From JANQRZ01 sp965214485 (lineage in GTDB: Bacteria; Bacteroidota; Rhodothermia; Rhodothermales; JANQRZ01), in assembly GCA_965214485.1 (NCBI GenBank), contig CBDCBW010000013.1, positions 62,001 through 126,000 on the forward strand: DNA of 64,000 nucleotides. The letters are read 5' to 3'. The notes under the pieces were generated by a model. The model was not told the origin of the DNA and made no database searches. It saw only the letters and a program-made list of their open reading frames with translations. The position numbers and the translations under genes are program-made. Below, in pieces: positions 1 to 8,061 of this stretch (its first letter is position 1; every line of letters begins with the position of its first letter).

Positions 1-102
1 GACTTCTACGCCCTATCGGTCGGCGGTGTCCCGCTGAACGAGTGGGTCGGCGACGTGCTTACGGGCAGCGCCGGCCACGTCGGCCCGGCTCCGCGCGACT
101 GA
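1..102 (+). CDS. C-terminal end of an unknown protein (cut by window edge)
   Basis: The first 33 codons of the window are open and end with TGA at 100-102. The readable tail contains SVGGVPLNEWVGDVLTG. No family is recognised from so short a tail. It runs convergently towards the P450 gene, with a 37-base gap. The composition fits the neighbouring genes, so a real gene end is likely. Confidence 0.5.
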   Translation, partial: DFYALSVGGVPLNEWVGDVLTGSAGHVGPAPRD

Positions 103-139
103 CGGGTTCAGGCACCCGGCTGACGGGTTCAGGCCCGGC

Positions 140-1489
140 TCAGCTCCGGCGCGTGACGCGGACGCGGAGCCGCTGGCTGGGTTGCAGCGTCATCAGCGCC
201 CGGGGGACGATAGCGTGCACCTCGTTCAGCAGCTCGAACGAGACTCTCGGGCTGACGGTCGCCAGGAAGCTCTGCCCTTCCAGCAGCGCCATCCGGGCCC
301 CGATGCACGCGCGCGGCCCGGCCCCGAAGGGCAGGTAGGCCAGCCTCGGCAAGCTCTGCTCGCGCTCCGCCTCGAAGCGCTCCGGCTCGAAGGCTCCGGG
401 GTCGGGGAAGTGCTCCGGGAGGTGGTGCAGGATCAGCGGGCTGATGACCAGTTCGGTCCCGGCCGGCACCTCGACCCCGCCGAGCGAGAGGCTGCGCACG
501 GCTTTGCGCCCGAAGGCGTAGCCCGGCGGAAACAGCCGGAGGGCTTCCTTGAAAACCTGGAGCGTGTAGGGCAAGCGCTCCAGGTCCCGGTAGCGGGGCG
601 GAGCCGCACCGAGGACCGCCTGGTGCTCGGCCTCCATCCGGGCGAGGGGCTCGGGGTGGAGAGCGAGGAGCCACCACACCCACGACAGGGCGTTCTTCGG
701 GTTCTCGGCCCCGGCGAGGAGGAACGTGGCGATCTCGTCGTAGATCTGCTGCCGGTCCACGCGGTAGGCCCCCTGCGGGCGGTCCGGGGGAGCCTCGGCC
801 TGGGCGTCCAGGAGCAGGTCCAGCAAGTCGGCCTCCTCGCGCTGCGCGCCGGCTGCGGCTCGCTCGGCTAGGCGCTCGTCGATCATCCGGTTCACCAGGT
901 CGCTCAGGTAGAGCGAGGCGGACTTCACCTGCTCGCCTTCGTCCCACTCGTCGGTGGCGCGCACCCGCTTCCGACCGCCGAGCGAGCCGGTGATCTGCAT
1001 CATGGCCTCGGTGACGGCGTCGGCCTCGCCGCCGAAGTCGGTCGAGAAGAGGGTGCGGCCGATGACCTGGATCGAGAACCGGCTCAGCTCCCACGTCAGG
1101 TCGATCTCCTGGCCGTCGCCCCACCGGGCCTGCGCCTCGTCGGCGCACGCGACCATCGCCGCGACCTGCCGCCGGGTCTGGGCCTTTCCGAACAGGCGTC
1201 CGATGAGCTTCTGCTGCCCCCGGTGCGCGGCGTTCGAGCTCGTGAGCATCCCGTTGCCCAGGCCCAGCCCCTCGCCCATGCCCTGGCCCGTCCCCATGAC
1301 GTGCTTCTGAAAGTCCGACTTCTCGAACGCCGCGGCCCGGGCGATGAGCACCTCCCGGATCAGGTCCAGCCCGTTGACGAGCAGAATCCGGTGGCTGCCC
1401 AGGGTGACCCACCCGATCTCCCCGACCTCGAGGCCGGCCTGGTATAGAGCTAGAGCGCGATTTTTCCCACTATCCTGGGATCGTTTCAT
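140..1489 (-). CDS. cytochrome P450 (5' end probably damaged)
   Basis: Haem-thiolate monooxygenase of about 449 residues from the ATG at 1489. The ExxR motif is in FKEALRLFPP (about residues 313-322). The haem loop FGAGPRACIG (about 388-397) supplies the Cys ligand at about 395. The I-helix reads AGAENPKNALSW (about 259-270), where most P450s have AG(x)(D/E)TT: the acid is present but the usual Thr is Asn. The proline-rich N-terminal hinge (PGP type) is missing in this frame. A stretch reading APPFAETYETIPG lies just upstream in another frame (1473-1511) and would join this frame with a 1-base change, so a 5' frameshift is likely. The frame can be extended to 1603, but that sequence does not look like P450. 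Substrate and redox partner are unknown. No ferredoxin gene is nearby. Confidence 0.85.
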   Translation of the reverse strand: MKRSQDSGKNRALALYQAGLEVGEIGWVTLGSHRILLVNGLDLIREVLIARAAAFEKSDFQKHVMGTGQGMGEGLGLGNGMLTSSNAAHRGQQKLIGRLFGKAQTRRQVAAMVACADEAQARWGDGQEIDLTWELSRFSIQVIGRTLFSTDFGGEADAVTEAMMQITGSLGGRKRVRATDEWDEGEQVKSASLYLSDLVNRMIDERLAERAAAGAQREEADLLDLLLDAQAEAPPDRPQGAYRVDRQQIYDEIATFLLAGAENPKNALSWVWWLLALHPEPLARMEAEHQAVLGAAPPRYRDLERLPYTLQVFKEALRLFPPGYAFGRKAVRSLSLGGVEVPAGTELVISPLILHHLPEHFPDPGAFEPERFEAEREQSLPRLAYLPFGAGPRACIGARMALLEGQSFLATVSPRVSFELLNEVHAIVPRALMTLQPSQRLRVRVTRRS

Positions 1490-1694
1490 AGGTCTCAGCA
1501 AAGGGCGGTGCGGATACGCTTCGGATGCTCTTCCGGCGGCGCTGCGCTGGGGGCTGCGTCTCAGCCTCACCCGGGGAACCAGGGCGGAGCCTGGGGGCGG
1601 CACGCCTGCAGAGCGCCCGAGCCACGGCGAGGCACGCCCGGAGCCGGAGTCTCGGACAATCTAACCCTTTTTTAGACGCGTGCCATTTCGGAAG

Positions 1695-1711
1695 GGGCCT
1701 TAGGAAGCAGA
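1695..1711 (+). repeat. IS1595 left terminal inverted repeat
   Basis: GGGCCTTAGGAAGCAGA pairs with the right end with 16 of 17 bases matching. The direct repeat TCGGAAG lies immediately outside at 1688-1694. Confidence 0.85.
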
Positions 1712-1741
1712 GCAGTTGGATCGGCTGCGTAGCTTCCTGCC

Positions 1742-2419
1742 ATGGCGCAAGTTAATCGCTACTACCGACACGCGAAGCTCTCCGAGCGCACGTTTCGCCA
1801 ACTCCTCCGCTACTTCGCCCTCGACCTCACCGCATCCGATACCGCACGTCTGACCGGCCTCTCGGTCCGCTCCGTCAATGCGATCTACCTCCGCCTGCGC
1901 CACCGCCTGCTCGAAGCCTGTGAACTCGACGCGCCCATCAATGGCACGCTCGAGATCGACGAGTCGCTCTTCGGCCCGCGTGGCGTGCGAGGCAAGCCCG
2001 GACGCGGAGCCTCGGGTAAGACCATCGTCTTCGGCATCCTCAAGCGCGGCGGAAGCATCTACACCGAGGTCGTCCCGAACTGCACTAAGAAGACGCTCCA
2101 GGCCATCATCCGAGGGAAGGTGGAACCCGGCTCCATCGTTCACACCGACGGCTGGCGGGCCTACGATGGGCTTGTTGATGTCGGCTATGGGAAGCACTAC
2201 CGGGTTCGCCACAATGAGCGGGAGTACGCACTCGGGACGAACCACATCAACGGCATCGAGAGCTTCTGGTCGTATGCGAAGCGTCGGCTGGCGCAGTTCA
2301 ACGGGGTGCCAGCCCGTACCTTCCTGCTGCACCTGAAGGAGAGCGAGTTCCGGTTCAACCACCGTCACGATGATCTGTACAAGGTGCTGCTGAAGATGCT
2401 TCGGGAGCGTCCCCTCTGA
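1742..2419 (+). CDS. IS1595-family transposase (ISXO2-like DDE domain)
   Basis: 225 residues. The N-terminal part (about 1-60) resembles a helix-turn-helix of this family (LTASDTARLTGLSVRSVNAI). The ISXO2-like catalytic domain follows, with EIDESLFG (first Asp about 72), VHTDGWRAYDGL (second Asp about 138) and the NHINGIESFWSYAKRRL segment (about 172-188) that carries the family's Asn/Glu end motif. The short length, without an N-terminal zinc finger, fits the IS1016-like branch. The start ATG lies 31 bases inside the left inverted repeat. Transposes its own element. No frameshift or stop is visible. Confidence 0.9.
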   Translation: MAQVNRYYRHAKLSERTFRQLLRYFALDLTASDTARLTGLSVRSVNAIYLRLRHRLLEACELDAPINGTLEIDESLFGPRGVRGKPGRGASGKTIVFGILKRGGSIYTEVVPNCTKKTLQAIIRGKVEPGSIVHTDGWRAYDGLVDVGYGKHYRVRHNEREYALGTNHINGIESFWSYAKRRLAQFNGVPARTFLLHLKESEFRFNHRHDDLYKVLLKMLRERPL

Positions 2420-2423
2420 ACCT

Positions 2424-2440
2424 TCTGCTTCCTAAGACCC
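2424..2440 (-). repeat. IS1595 right terminal inverted repeat
   Basis: The complement reads GGGTCTTAGGAAGCAGA. It is followed outside the element by the direct repeat TCGGAAG at 2441-2447. Confidence 0.85.
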
Positions 2441-2447
2441 TCGGAAG

Positions 2448-2834
2448 TTATAACCCAATCCGTTTGCTCCGCGCGTGATTGCTTCGGCGGCCCCTCCCCC
2501 CGGCCCCCTCCCCACGGCGGAGCGTGGGGGAGAAGTGTTGGGAGTGCCTGCTCAACCTGATGCACTTCAGCCGGACTTAGTATTATAGACTGACTATGGA
2601 TGGAGGAAGAAGGCGAGAACGAGTGCCAGACGGCCAGACAAGGCGCGCAACGCAGCCGATGCCTGGCATTGGCGATGGAGCGCGACGCCGGATGCGGCGG
2701 CTGGAGCAGCCCTGCACGTTGCCTTCGTAGTCAGTCTCTTGGAGGTACGGCAGAAGCGGCCAGGGCGCAGCGCGGCGTAGCCCCGTCTTCCTTTACCCGC
2801 TGGCCCGGCCTGCTTACCCGACGTACGGCGCGCG
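2448..2834. other. gene-free stretch between IS1595 and MBOAT gene
   Basis: 387 bases without a convincing gene. It begins with C-rich sequence and contains a TATTATA at 2581-2587 but no matching -35 at normal spacing. A small antisense frame across 2594-2845 has an atypical, basic composition and overlaps the MBOAT start, so it is not called. The promoter of the MBOAT gene should lie here but cannot be placed. Confidence 0.5.
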
Positions 2835-4337
2835 ATGCTTTTCAACTCGATCGACTTCGTCGTCTTCTTCCCGGTCGTCGTCGCGCTCTACTTCGCGCTG
2901 CCCCACCGCGCGCGGTGGGCCTTCCTGCTCGCGGCGAGCTACTACTTCTACGCCTGCTGGAAGGTCGAGTACCTCGCCCTCATCGTCGCCTCGACGCTGA
3001 TCGACTATCTCGCCGCTCGGGCGATGGGGCGGCGCGAGACGCGGCGCGCGCGGCGGCCCTTTTTGCTGGCGAGCCTCGCCTCCAACCTCGGCATCCTGTT
3101 CTTCTTCAAGTACGCCGACTTCTTCGGCGACTCGGTCGAGGCGGCCTTCCGGCCGTTCGACGTCTTCGTCGACATGCCGGTCTTCGACGTGCTGCTGCCG
3201 GTCGGGATCAGCTTCTACACCTTCCAGACGCTGGCGTATACGATCGACGTGTACCTCGGCAAGCAGACGGCGGAGCAGCACCTCGGACTTTTCGCGCTCT
3301 ACGTCAGCTTCTGGCCGCAGCTCGTCGCCGGGCCGATTGAGCGGAGTCAGTCCCTGCTGCCGCAGTTCCGGGAGCGCCACCCGTGGCGGTGGGACTTGGC
3401 GGTGGACGGGGTGAAACTAATGGCGTGGGGGTTCTTCCAGAAGCTCGTCATCGCCGACCGCGCGGCGCTGTATGTCACCACGGTTTATGCCGAGCCATCG
3501 GTGCATCACGGGTGGCCGACGTACCTCGCCGTCGTGATCTTCGGCTTCCAGGTGTACTGCGACTTCGCCGGCTACACGAACATCGCGCGCGGCGCGGCAC
3601 GCGTGATGGGGGTTGAGCTGATGAGGAACTTCCGGCAGCCGCTCTTCGCCGTGGACATCGTGGACTTCTGGCGGCGGTGGCACATCAGCCTGACGACCTG
3701 GTTTCGGGACTACGTCTACTATCCGATGGGGAGCCGCCGGATGCCGCTGTGGCGACGGGTCGTCAACACCTTTTTCGTGTTCGCGGTCTGCGGGCTGTGG
3801 CACGGGGCGGCGTGGACGTTCGTCGCGTGGGGCGTCGTCAACGGCGTCTACATCGTCTTCGGGGCCGTGACTGCGCGGTTCCGCGCGCGGCTTTGGGACC
3901 GCGCCGAGGCGGTCGTCGCAGGGGCAGAGCCGCGCCCCGCTGCCCAGGGGTTGAGCCCTCCATCGGCCATTCGCGCGCGCGGCTTTGCGGTGGTCCGTCG
4001 GTTCATCAGCACGCTCATCGGGTTCCACCTGATCGTCTACGGGCTGGTCTTCTTCCGGGCCGAGTCGATGGGGGATGCGTGGACGATGTTCGCCCACACC
4101 TTCAGTTTCCCGAGGACTCACATCATCGTCGGGATAGAGCGCTACGAGTTCGTGCTCCTGTGGCTGGCGGTGGGAGTGCTTCTCGTGGTGGACTTGGTCG
4201 AGACGAGGGAGAACGTCCGGGCGGTGCTGAAGCGTCGCCCGGCGTGGGTCCGCTTCCCCCTCTACGTCGCGCTCGTCGCGGCGACGCTGATGTTCGGCGA
4301 GTTCGGGGCGCAGGCGTTCGTCTACTTTCAGTTCTAA
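2835..4337 (+). CDS. MBOAT-family O-acyltransferase (AlgI-like)
   Basis: 500-residue polytopic membrane protein. Members of this family move acyl (often acetyl) groups across the membrane onto extracytoplasmic polysaccharide or teichoic acid. The signature WRRWHISLTTWFRDYVYYP (conserved His about residue 283) and the C-terminal CGLWHGAAWTFVAWG (catalytic His about 323) are both present. Hydrophobic segments run through the whole length, starting MLFNSIDFVVFFPVVVALYF. Length is normal for AlgI. No AlgJ/AlgX-like SGNH partner or polysaccharide synthesis gene is next to it, so the acceptor is unknown. Its 3' side opens into a repeat-rich gap. Confidence 0.9.
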   Translation: MLFNSIDFVVFFPVVVALYFALPHRARWAFLLAASYYFYACWKVEYLALIVASTLIDYLAARAMGRRETRRARRPFLLASLASNLGILFFFKYADFFGDSVEAAFRPFDVFVDMPVFDVLLPVGISFYTFQTLAYTIDVYLGKQTAEQHLGLFALYVSFWPQLVAGPIERSQSLLPQFRERHPWRWDLAVDGVKLMAWGFFQKLVIADRAALYVTTVYAEPSVHHGWPTYLAVVIFGFQVYCDFAGYTNIARGAARVMGVELMRNFRQPLFAVDIVDFWRRWHISLTTWFRDYVYYPMGSRRMPLWRRVVNTFFVFAVCGLWHGAAWTFVAWGVVNGVYIVFGAVTARFRARLWDRAEAVVAGAEPRPAAQGLSPPSAIRARGFAVVRRFISTLIGFHLIVYGLVFFRAESMGDAWTMFAHTFSFPRTHIIVGIERYEFVLLWLAVGVLLVVDLVETRENVRAVLKRRPAWVRFPLYVALVAATLMFGEFGAQAFVYFQF

Positions 4338-4511
4338 GCGACGGGCGTCTTTCGGATGGGCTGCGCGGAGCCGATAGAGAGGGAGACTCCTCGCGCTTTG
4401 CTTCTCACCGCCTATGCTGTCTCGTCTCGCTCGCGCCTACGGAGCCTTTCGGCTCGTGCTTGGCGGGCTGCGTAGTCTGAAAGATTTATACCATTTCTCT
4501 GCATGACTGAG
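4338..4511. other. gene-free stretch
   Basis: No gene, RNA or clear terminator is seen in this part of the 4.3-5.0 kb gap. It leads into REP-like hairpins, an LRR relic and a MITE, which are listed separately. Confidence 0.5.
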
Positions 4512-4632
4512 TCATTCCCGCGCAGGCGGGACTCCATACGGCGAGGGCGCGTGGCTCAACCCTCGCATGGTTCCCCGCCTTCGCGGGGATGACTTGACGT
4601 GGCGGAGGGCGCACAAACTCAGCGATTTGGTA
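4512..4632. repeat. REP-like hairpin pair plus dispersed tail
   Basis: Two small perfect hairpins face each other: TCCCGC-GCAG-GCGGGA at 4516-4531 and CCCCGC-CTTC-GCGGGG at 4573-4588, each next to a GTCAT/ATGAC word. About 20 bases further on, ACAAACTCAGCGATTTGGTA (4613-4632) recurs with one mismatch, inverted, at about 12614-12633 beside the same kind of hairpins. This marks a dispersed repeat family rather than a terminator. Confidence 0.75.
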
Positions 4633-4635
4633 TTA

Positions 4636-4752
4636 GTCCTGTACTGGAACGAACTCGAAGAGCTTCCGCCGGAGATCGGGCAATTATAAAAGGTGCAGGA
4701 TCTCAAACTAGGCTGGAACCGGATCACGGACTTGCCGGACGAACTGACGCAA
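4636..4752 (+). pseudogene. relic of a leucine-rich-repeat protein gene
   Basis: In one frame the DNA reads LYWNELEELPPEIGQL, then a TAA stop (4687-4689), then KVQDLKLGWNRITDLPDELT. Both halves fit the 23-residue LRR pattern L..N.L..LP.EI..L..L..L.L..N.I..LP. Only about one and a half repeats are left, there is no plausible start, and a stop interrupts them. It therefore looks like a decayed fragment between the REP cluster and the MITE. No intact LRR gene exists in the window. Confidence 0.65.
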
Positions 4753-4802
4753 TCAGTTGACGGAATGGTACGAGTCGCTGCCTTACCATTGGCCGAAAGA
4801 GC

Positions 4803-4968
4803 TAGGCTCTGTCACGTAAGTCGGTCCGTCGGCGAGCGAGAGACCCTGGAGGGACCCGGCCAGGCGTCCGACGAGCCAGATGCCGTAGCATCGGGCGAGG
4901 AGGACAACGCCGCAGGGCCCTTCAGGGGCCTCGCCGAGCCAGGAGCCGGATTAACGTGACAGGGCCTA
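4803..4968. mobile_element. 166-bp MITE, copy 1
   Basis: Non-coding element with inverted ends TAGGCTCTGTCACGT (4803-4817) and, on the other strand, TAGGCCCTGTCACGT (4954-4968). The terminal TA on both sides suggests TA target duplication, as in IS630/Tc1-type transposition. A second copy of exactly 166 bp in opposite orientation lies at 28036-28201 and is nearly identical along its length. No internal gene is seen. Confidence 0.85.
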
Positions 4969-4995
4969 AAGCCTTGTGATGCGCCATAGCGCTGG

Positions 4996-5029
4996 GGCTA
5001 CAGTAGCGTCGAGGCTACAGTAGGGTCCA
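4996..5029. repeat. 17-bp tandem duplication over a gene end
   Basis: GGCTACAGTAGCGTCGA (4996-5012) is followed directly by a copy with two mismatches (5013-5029). The second copy contains the stop codon of the isoaspartyl peptidase gene (complement of 5015-5017). Confidence 0.7.
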
Positions 5030-6004
5030 CGGCGCGCCGCCGGAGCGCCAGCCGCCGCGCGCCATCCGAGGCGTCGTAAAGGCCCAGCCGCCGCGCCCGT
5101 GCCGGTCGAGGACGATGAGGCCGCCGGTGGCGGGGCCGGCAGTGCCGCGCTCGCCCGGGCCGCGCACGTCGCGCCGCATCCGGCTCAGCCCGGCGACGGC
5201 GGCGGCCTCGGGCGAGGCCCCGGCGGCGACGGCATCGACGGCGCGGCCCGAGAGGAGGACCGCGGCGATGGCCTCGCCCCAGCCCGTCGCGCTCGCGGCG
5301 GCTTCGGCGTCCGCGTAGAAGCCCGAGCCGACGAGCGGCGAGTCGCCGACGCGGCCCGGTCGGACGAAGGGCGCGCCGCCGGTCGAGGTGGCGGCGGCGA
5401 GCGCGCCCGCCGCGTCGAGGGCGACGCAGCCGACGGTGCCGCGCGGGTAGGCCTCACCCGAGAACGCCCGGCTCGTGTGGAAAGCGTCGGTGTCCCGCAG
5501 CGCCGCGAAGCGCTCGCGCTCGCGCTCGACGACGAGCGTTCCGTTGGCGACGAGCTCGATGCCGACCTCCTCGGCGAACGCTTCGGCTCCGGCCCCGACG
5601 AGGAGGCGGGCCTGCCCATCGTCTTCAAGCAGCCGGTGGGCCACGCGGACCGGGTGGGCGATTCGGCGGACGTGGGCGACGGCCCCCCACCGCAGCGTCG
5701 CGCCGTCCATCAGCCCGGCGTCGAGTTGGGCCTGCCCGGAGCGGTCGAGCACGGCCCCGCGCCCGGCGTCGAAGGCCGGGTGCGCCTCGAGCACGGCGAC
5801 CGTCCCGGCGACGGTGTCGAGCGCCGAGGCTCCGGCCTCGAGCAGGCTGCGCCCGCGCGCGAGGGCGTCGGTCAGCCCTTCGACGTGGGCTGCGGTCTCG
5901 CCGTGGGGGATGTCCCACGCGCCGCCGTGGACGAGCAGCGCCGGCCCGCCCGGCGGTGGGGCTTCGACCGAAGCCGAGGGCATTGCCGAACGAGGACTCG
6001 TCAT
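5015..6004 (-). CDS. isoaspartyl peptidase / L-asparaginase family Ntn-hydrolase
   Basis: 329 residues. These enzymes cleave themselves before a Thr, which then acts as nucleophile on isoaspartyl dipeptides or asparagine. LLVHGGAWDI is the N-terminal substrate loop, FDAGRGAVLD and DAGLMDG follow, and the cleavage site is PRG-TVGCVALD with Thr190. The glycine-rich ATSTGGAPF loop of the small subunit is present. Start chosen at 6004: its ATG overlaps the stop of the upstream UPF0102 gene by 4 bases (ATGA), which implies translational coupling. A much longer open frame upstream is only the antisense-like extension into that neighbour. Third gene of a GbsR-like / UPF0102 / peptidase operon. Confidence 0.9.
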   Translation of the reverse strand: MTSPRSAMPSASVEAPPPGGPALLVHGGAWDIPHGETAAHVEGLTDALARGRSLLEAGASALDTVAGTVAVLEAHPAFDAGRGAVLDRSGQAQLDAGLMDGATLRWGAVAHVRRIAHPVRVAHRLLEDDGQARLLVGAGAEAFAEEVGIELVANGTLVVERERERFAALRDTDAFHTSRAFSGEAYPRGTVGCVALDAAGALAAATSTGGAPFVRPGRVGDSPLVGSGFYADAEAAASATGWGEAIAAVLLSGRAVDAVAAGASPEAAAVAGLSRMRRDVRGPGERGTAGPATGGLIVLDRHGRGGWAFTTPRMARGGWRSGGAPWTLL

Positions 6005-6393
6005 CCGAACATCCCGAAGGCGTTCTCGAAGTGCTCGATCCGGGGCTCGCCCGAGGTGAGGAGCACGGCGACCACGTCGAACCGGACGAGCGCGCCTTCG
6101 AGCTTCGTCTCGTGGAGGTAGGCTTCGGCGACGCGCATGATGGCCTCCTGCTTGTCCCGCGTCACGGCCTCCTCGGGCCGCCCGTAGCCCAGCCCGCGCC
6201 GCGCCTTCACCTCGACGAAGACGAGCTCGCCGCCCTGCGTGTAGTCGGGGTACGGCTGGAAGCAGACCAGGTCCACCTCCTCGCGGCCCCATCGGTAGTT
6301 GCGCTCGATGATGCGGTAGCCCTTTGCCTCGAGGAAGTCCGCGGCCAGGGCCTCGCCGCGGTCGCCGGTGGTTTTGGTGGAGCGCTCAGCCAT
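6001..6393 (-). CDS. UPF0102 (YraN-like) nuclease-fold protein
   Basis: 130 residues with the family pattern: GDRGEALAADFLEAKGYRI, ERNYRWGREEVDLV, then FVEVKARRG. The E-x-D...E-V-K arrangement is that of restriction-endonuclease-like folds. The cellular role of UPF0102 is not settled; links to recombination or DNA processing have been proposed from the fold. Overlaps the upstream regulator gene by 8 bases and the downstream peptidase by 4 bases, so all three are one transcript. Confidence 0.9.
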   Translation of the reverse strand: MAERSTKTTGDRGEALAADFLEAKGYRIIERNYRWGREEVDLVCFQPYPDYTQGGELVFVEVKARRGLGYGRPEEAVTRDKQEAIMRVAEAYLHETKLEGALVRFDVVAVLLTSGEPRIEHFENAFGMFG

Positions 6394-7030
6394 CGCCCCC
6401 GGCGTTGCCGCCCCCGGCGTTGCTGTTTCCGGTGCGCTTCTGGCCGAGGCGGGTGGCGAAGCCGGTGAGCTTCTGCACCTTGCGCGCGTTGCGCTCGTGC
6501 AGGAACGGCAGCAGCGCCTCGGTGAACTCGTCGAAGACCTGCATGAACTCCTGCATACTCTCCATCCGCCCGAGGAAAGTCGCCTCTTTGGGCGAGAGCG
6601 TGCCGCCGGCCTCGAGCTCGGCGATGCACGCCGTCAGGGCCTGCTCGACGGGCTTGATCTCGCGGCGCTGGCGCTCCTGGATGATCGTCGTCGTGATCCT
6701 CCAGATGTCCTTCTCGGCGACGTAGAAGTCCTTCCGGCTGCCGAGCTGGTGGACCTTGCGGACGAGGCTCCAGTCGACGAGCGAGCGGAGGTTCATGTTG
6801 GCGTTGCCGCGGCTGATCTGGAGGCGCTCCATGATCTCGTCCGTGTCGAGCGGGCGCTCCGCTGCGTAGAGCAGGGCGTGGAGCTGCGCCATCGTCCGGT
6901 TGATGCCCCAGTGGGTCGCCATCTCGCCCCAGAGCAGGATGAACTGCTGGAGCGCCTGCCGGTGCCGCTCGCTCAGCGCTTCGTCGGCGGGGGCGGGCGG
7001 GCCGGGGGGGACGGGGCGCTCGTCGGGCAT
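6386..7030 (-). CDS. GbsR/MarR-like transcriptional regulator
   Basis: 214 residues. The core GEMATHWGINRTMAQLHALLY, then DEIMERLQISRGNANMNLRSL is the winged helix-turn-helix of the GbsR family (about residues 35-95). After it comes VHQLGSRKDFYVAEKDIW and a helical C-terminal half that should form the dimer. In this family the regulators respond to choline or related osmolytes, but many members are uncharacterised. It is the first gene of the operon and is divergent from the SAM-hydrolase gene, with a 134-base shared upstream region. The tail (TGNSNAGGGNAGGDG) is glycine-rich and overlaps the next gene. Confidence 0.85.
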   Translation of the reverse strand: MPDERPVPPGPPAPADEALSERHRQALQQFILLWGEMATHWGINRTMAQLHALLYAAERPLDTDEIMERLQISRGNANMNLRSLVDWSLVRKVHQLGSRKDFYVAEKDIWRITTTIIQERQRREIKPVEQALTACIAELEAGGTLSPKEATFLGRMESMQEFMQVFDEFTEALLPFLHERNARKVQKLTGFATRLGQKRTGNSNAGGGNAGGDG

Positions 7031-7164
7031 GGGGGCGGGGGCAGGACGCGAGGTCGGATGGGGGAAGATAGGACGATCCGGGGATCGGAAGACAGAAGAC
7101 GGTGGACAGGGAGGCCGTGGCCTCGATAGCTTCGTAGGTTCCTCGGCCCTCGACTCTCATTCCC

Positions 7165-7986
7165 GTGCCCCTCATCACCCTCACCACCGACTTCGGCCTC
7201 GGCGACGCCTACGTGGCGGCGATGAAGGGCGTCATCCTCTCGGTGGACCCCGGCCTCCGCACGGTCGACGTGTCGCACGGGGTCGAGCCGCAGGACGTGA
7301 TGGGCGCGGCCTTCGTGCTCCGCGAGGCCGCCCCCTTCTTCCCGGCCGAGACGGTCCACCTCGCCGTCGTCGACCCGGGCGTCGGGACGGCGCGCCGACC
7401 GATCGCCGCGCGGATCGGCGGGCAGGTGTTCGTCGGGCCGGACAACGGGCTGTTCTCCCTCCTGCTCGACCCCGGCGCGGCGGCGGGGTCGGGGTCGGGG
7501 GAGCCGGAGGCCGTCGTCGTGCTCGACCGCCCGGCGTTCTGGCGGACGCCGGAGCCGAGCCGGACCTTCCACGGGCGCGACATCTTCGCCCCCGTCGCGG
7601 CGCACCTCGCCTCGGGGCGCGCGCTCGACGAGGTGGGCTCGCGGACCGACGGGCTCCGGCGGCTCCACTGGGTCCGCGCCCGCGCCGACGAGGAGGGCAT
7701 CCAGGGCTGGGTCGCCCACATCGACCGGTTCGGGAACGCGGTGACGAACGTCCCGGCGGCGCTCCTGCTGGCGCACCGGGCGGGCCGCCCGCTCAAGTGC
7801 TACGTCGGCTCGACGATCCTGAGCGGCCTGCACGAGACCTACGCCGACGTCGAGGAGGGCGAGCCGGTGGTGCTCGTCGGCTCGTCGGGGTGGCTTGAGG
7901 TCGGGGTGCGCGACGGCAGCGCCGCGGCGCTGCTGAGTATCCACAAAGGCAGCGCGGTCAACGTCGTCTTCGGGGACCGGGACTGA
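7165..7986 (+). CDS. SAM hydroxide adenosyltransferase (DUF62 family)
   Basis: 273 residues. The family hydrolyses S-adenosylmethionine to adenosine and methionine. Family features: TLTTDFGLGDAYVAAMKG at the N-terminus, VDVSHGVEPQDVMGAAFVL, HLAVVDPGVGT, FVGPDNGLFS, the RTFHGRDIFAPVAAHLA segment, and DRFGNAVTN in the C-terminal barrel. The start is a GTG at 7165, directly before PLITLTTDFG; no ATG fits. Stands alone between the divergent regulator operon and a membrane-anchored unknown protein. No SAM riboswitch was recognised upstream. Confidence 0.92.
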   Translation: MPLITLTTDFGLGDAYVAAMKGVILSVDPGLRTVDVSHGVEPQDVMGAAFVLREAAPFFPAETVHLAVVDPGVGTARRPIAARIGGQVFVGPDNGLFSLLLDPGAAAGSGSGEPEAVVVLDRPAFWRTPEPSRTFHGRDIFAPVAAHLASGRALDEVGSRTDGLRRLHWVRARADEEGIQGWVAHIDRFGNAVTNVPAALLLAHRAGRPLKCYVGSTILSGLHETYADVEEGEPVVLVGSSGWLEVGVRDGSAAALLSIHKGSAVNVVFGDRD

Positions 7987-8061
7987 CCCCGCCCGGCGCT
8001 TCGGCAGCCGGGTTCGTGCTATTTTACCTCCGCTCCGCAGCCTCTCGGGTCTCTCGCTCCT

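Larger units (their letters stand above)
1695..2440 (+). mobile_element. IS1595-family insertion sequence, apparently complete
   Basis: A 746-bp element carries one transposase gene between inverted ends. The left end GGGCCTTAGGAAGCAGA (1695-1711) matches the complement of the right end at 2424-2440 with one mismatch. A 7-bp direct repeat TCGGAAG flanks it at 1688-1694 and 2441-2447. The family usually makes 8-bp duplications, and an eighth base here would be mismatched. The reading frame is intact, so the copy may be active. It sits about 200 bases upstream of the P450 start. Confidence 0.88.

Noticed and set aside
1490..1603. N-terminal extension of the P450 to the ATG at 1603
   Set aside because: The added residues are Arg/Pro-rich and do not match P450; a frameshifted N-terminus nearby explains the locus better.
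2594..2845. 83-codon minus-strand frame before the MBOAT gene
   Set aside because: Very basic composition, overlaps the MBOAT start, no family.
4693..4959. 88-codon frame through the LRR relic and the MITE
   Set aside because: Its first part is LRR relic and the rest is non-coding MITE DNA; not a gene.
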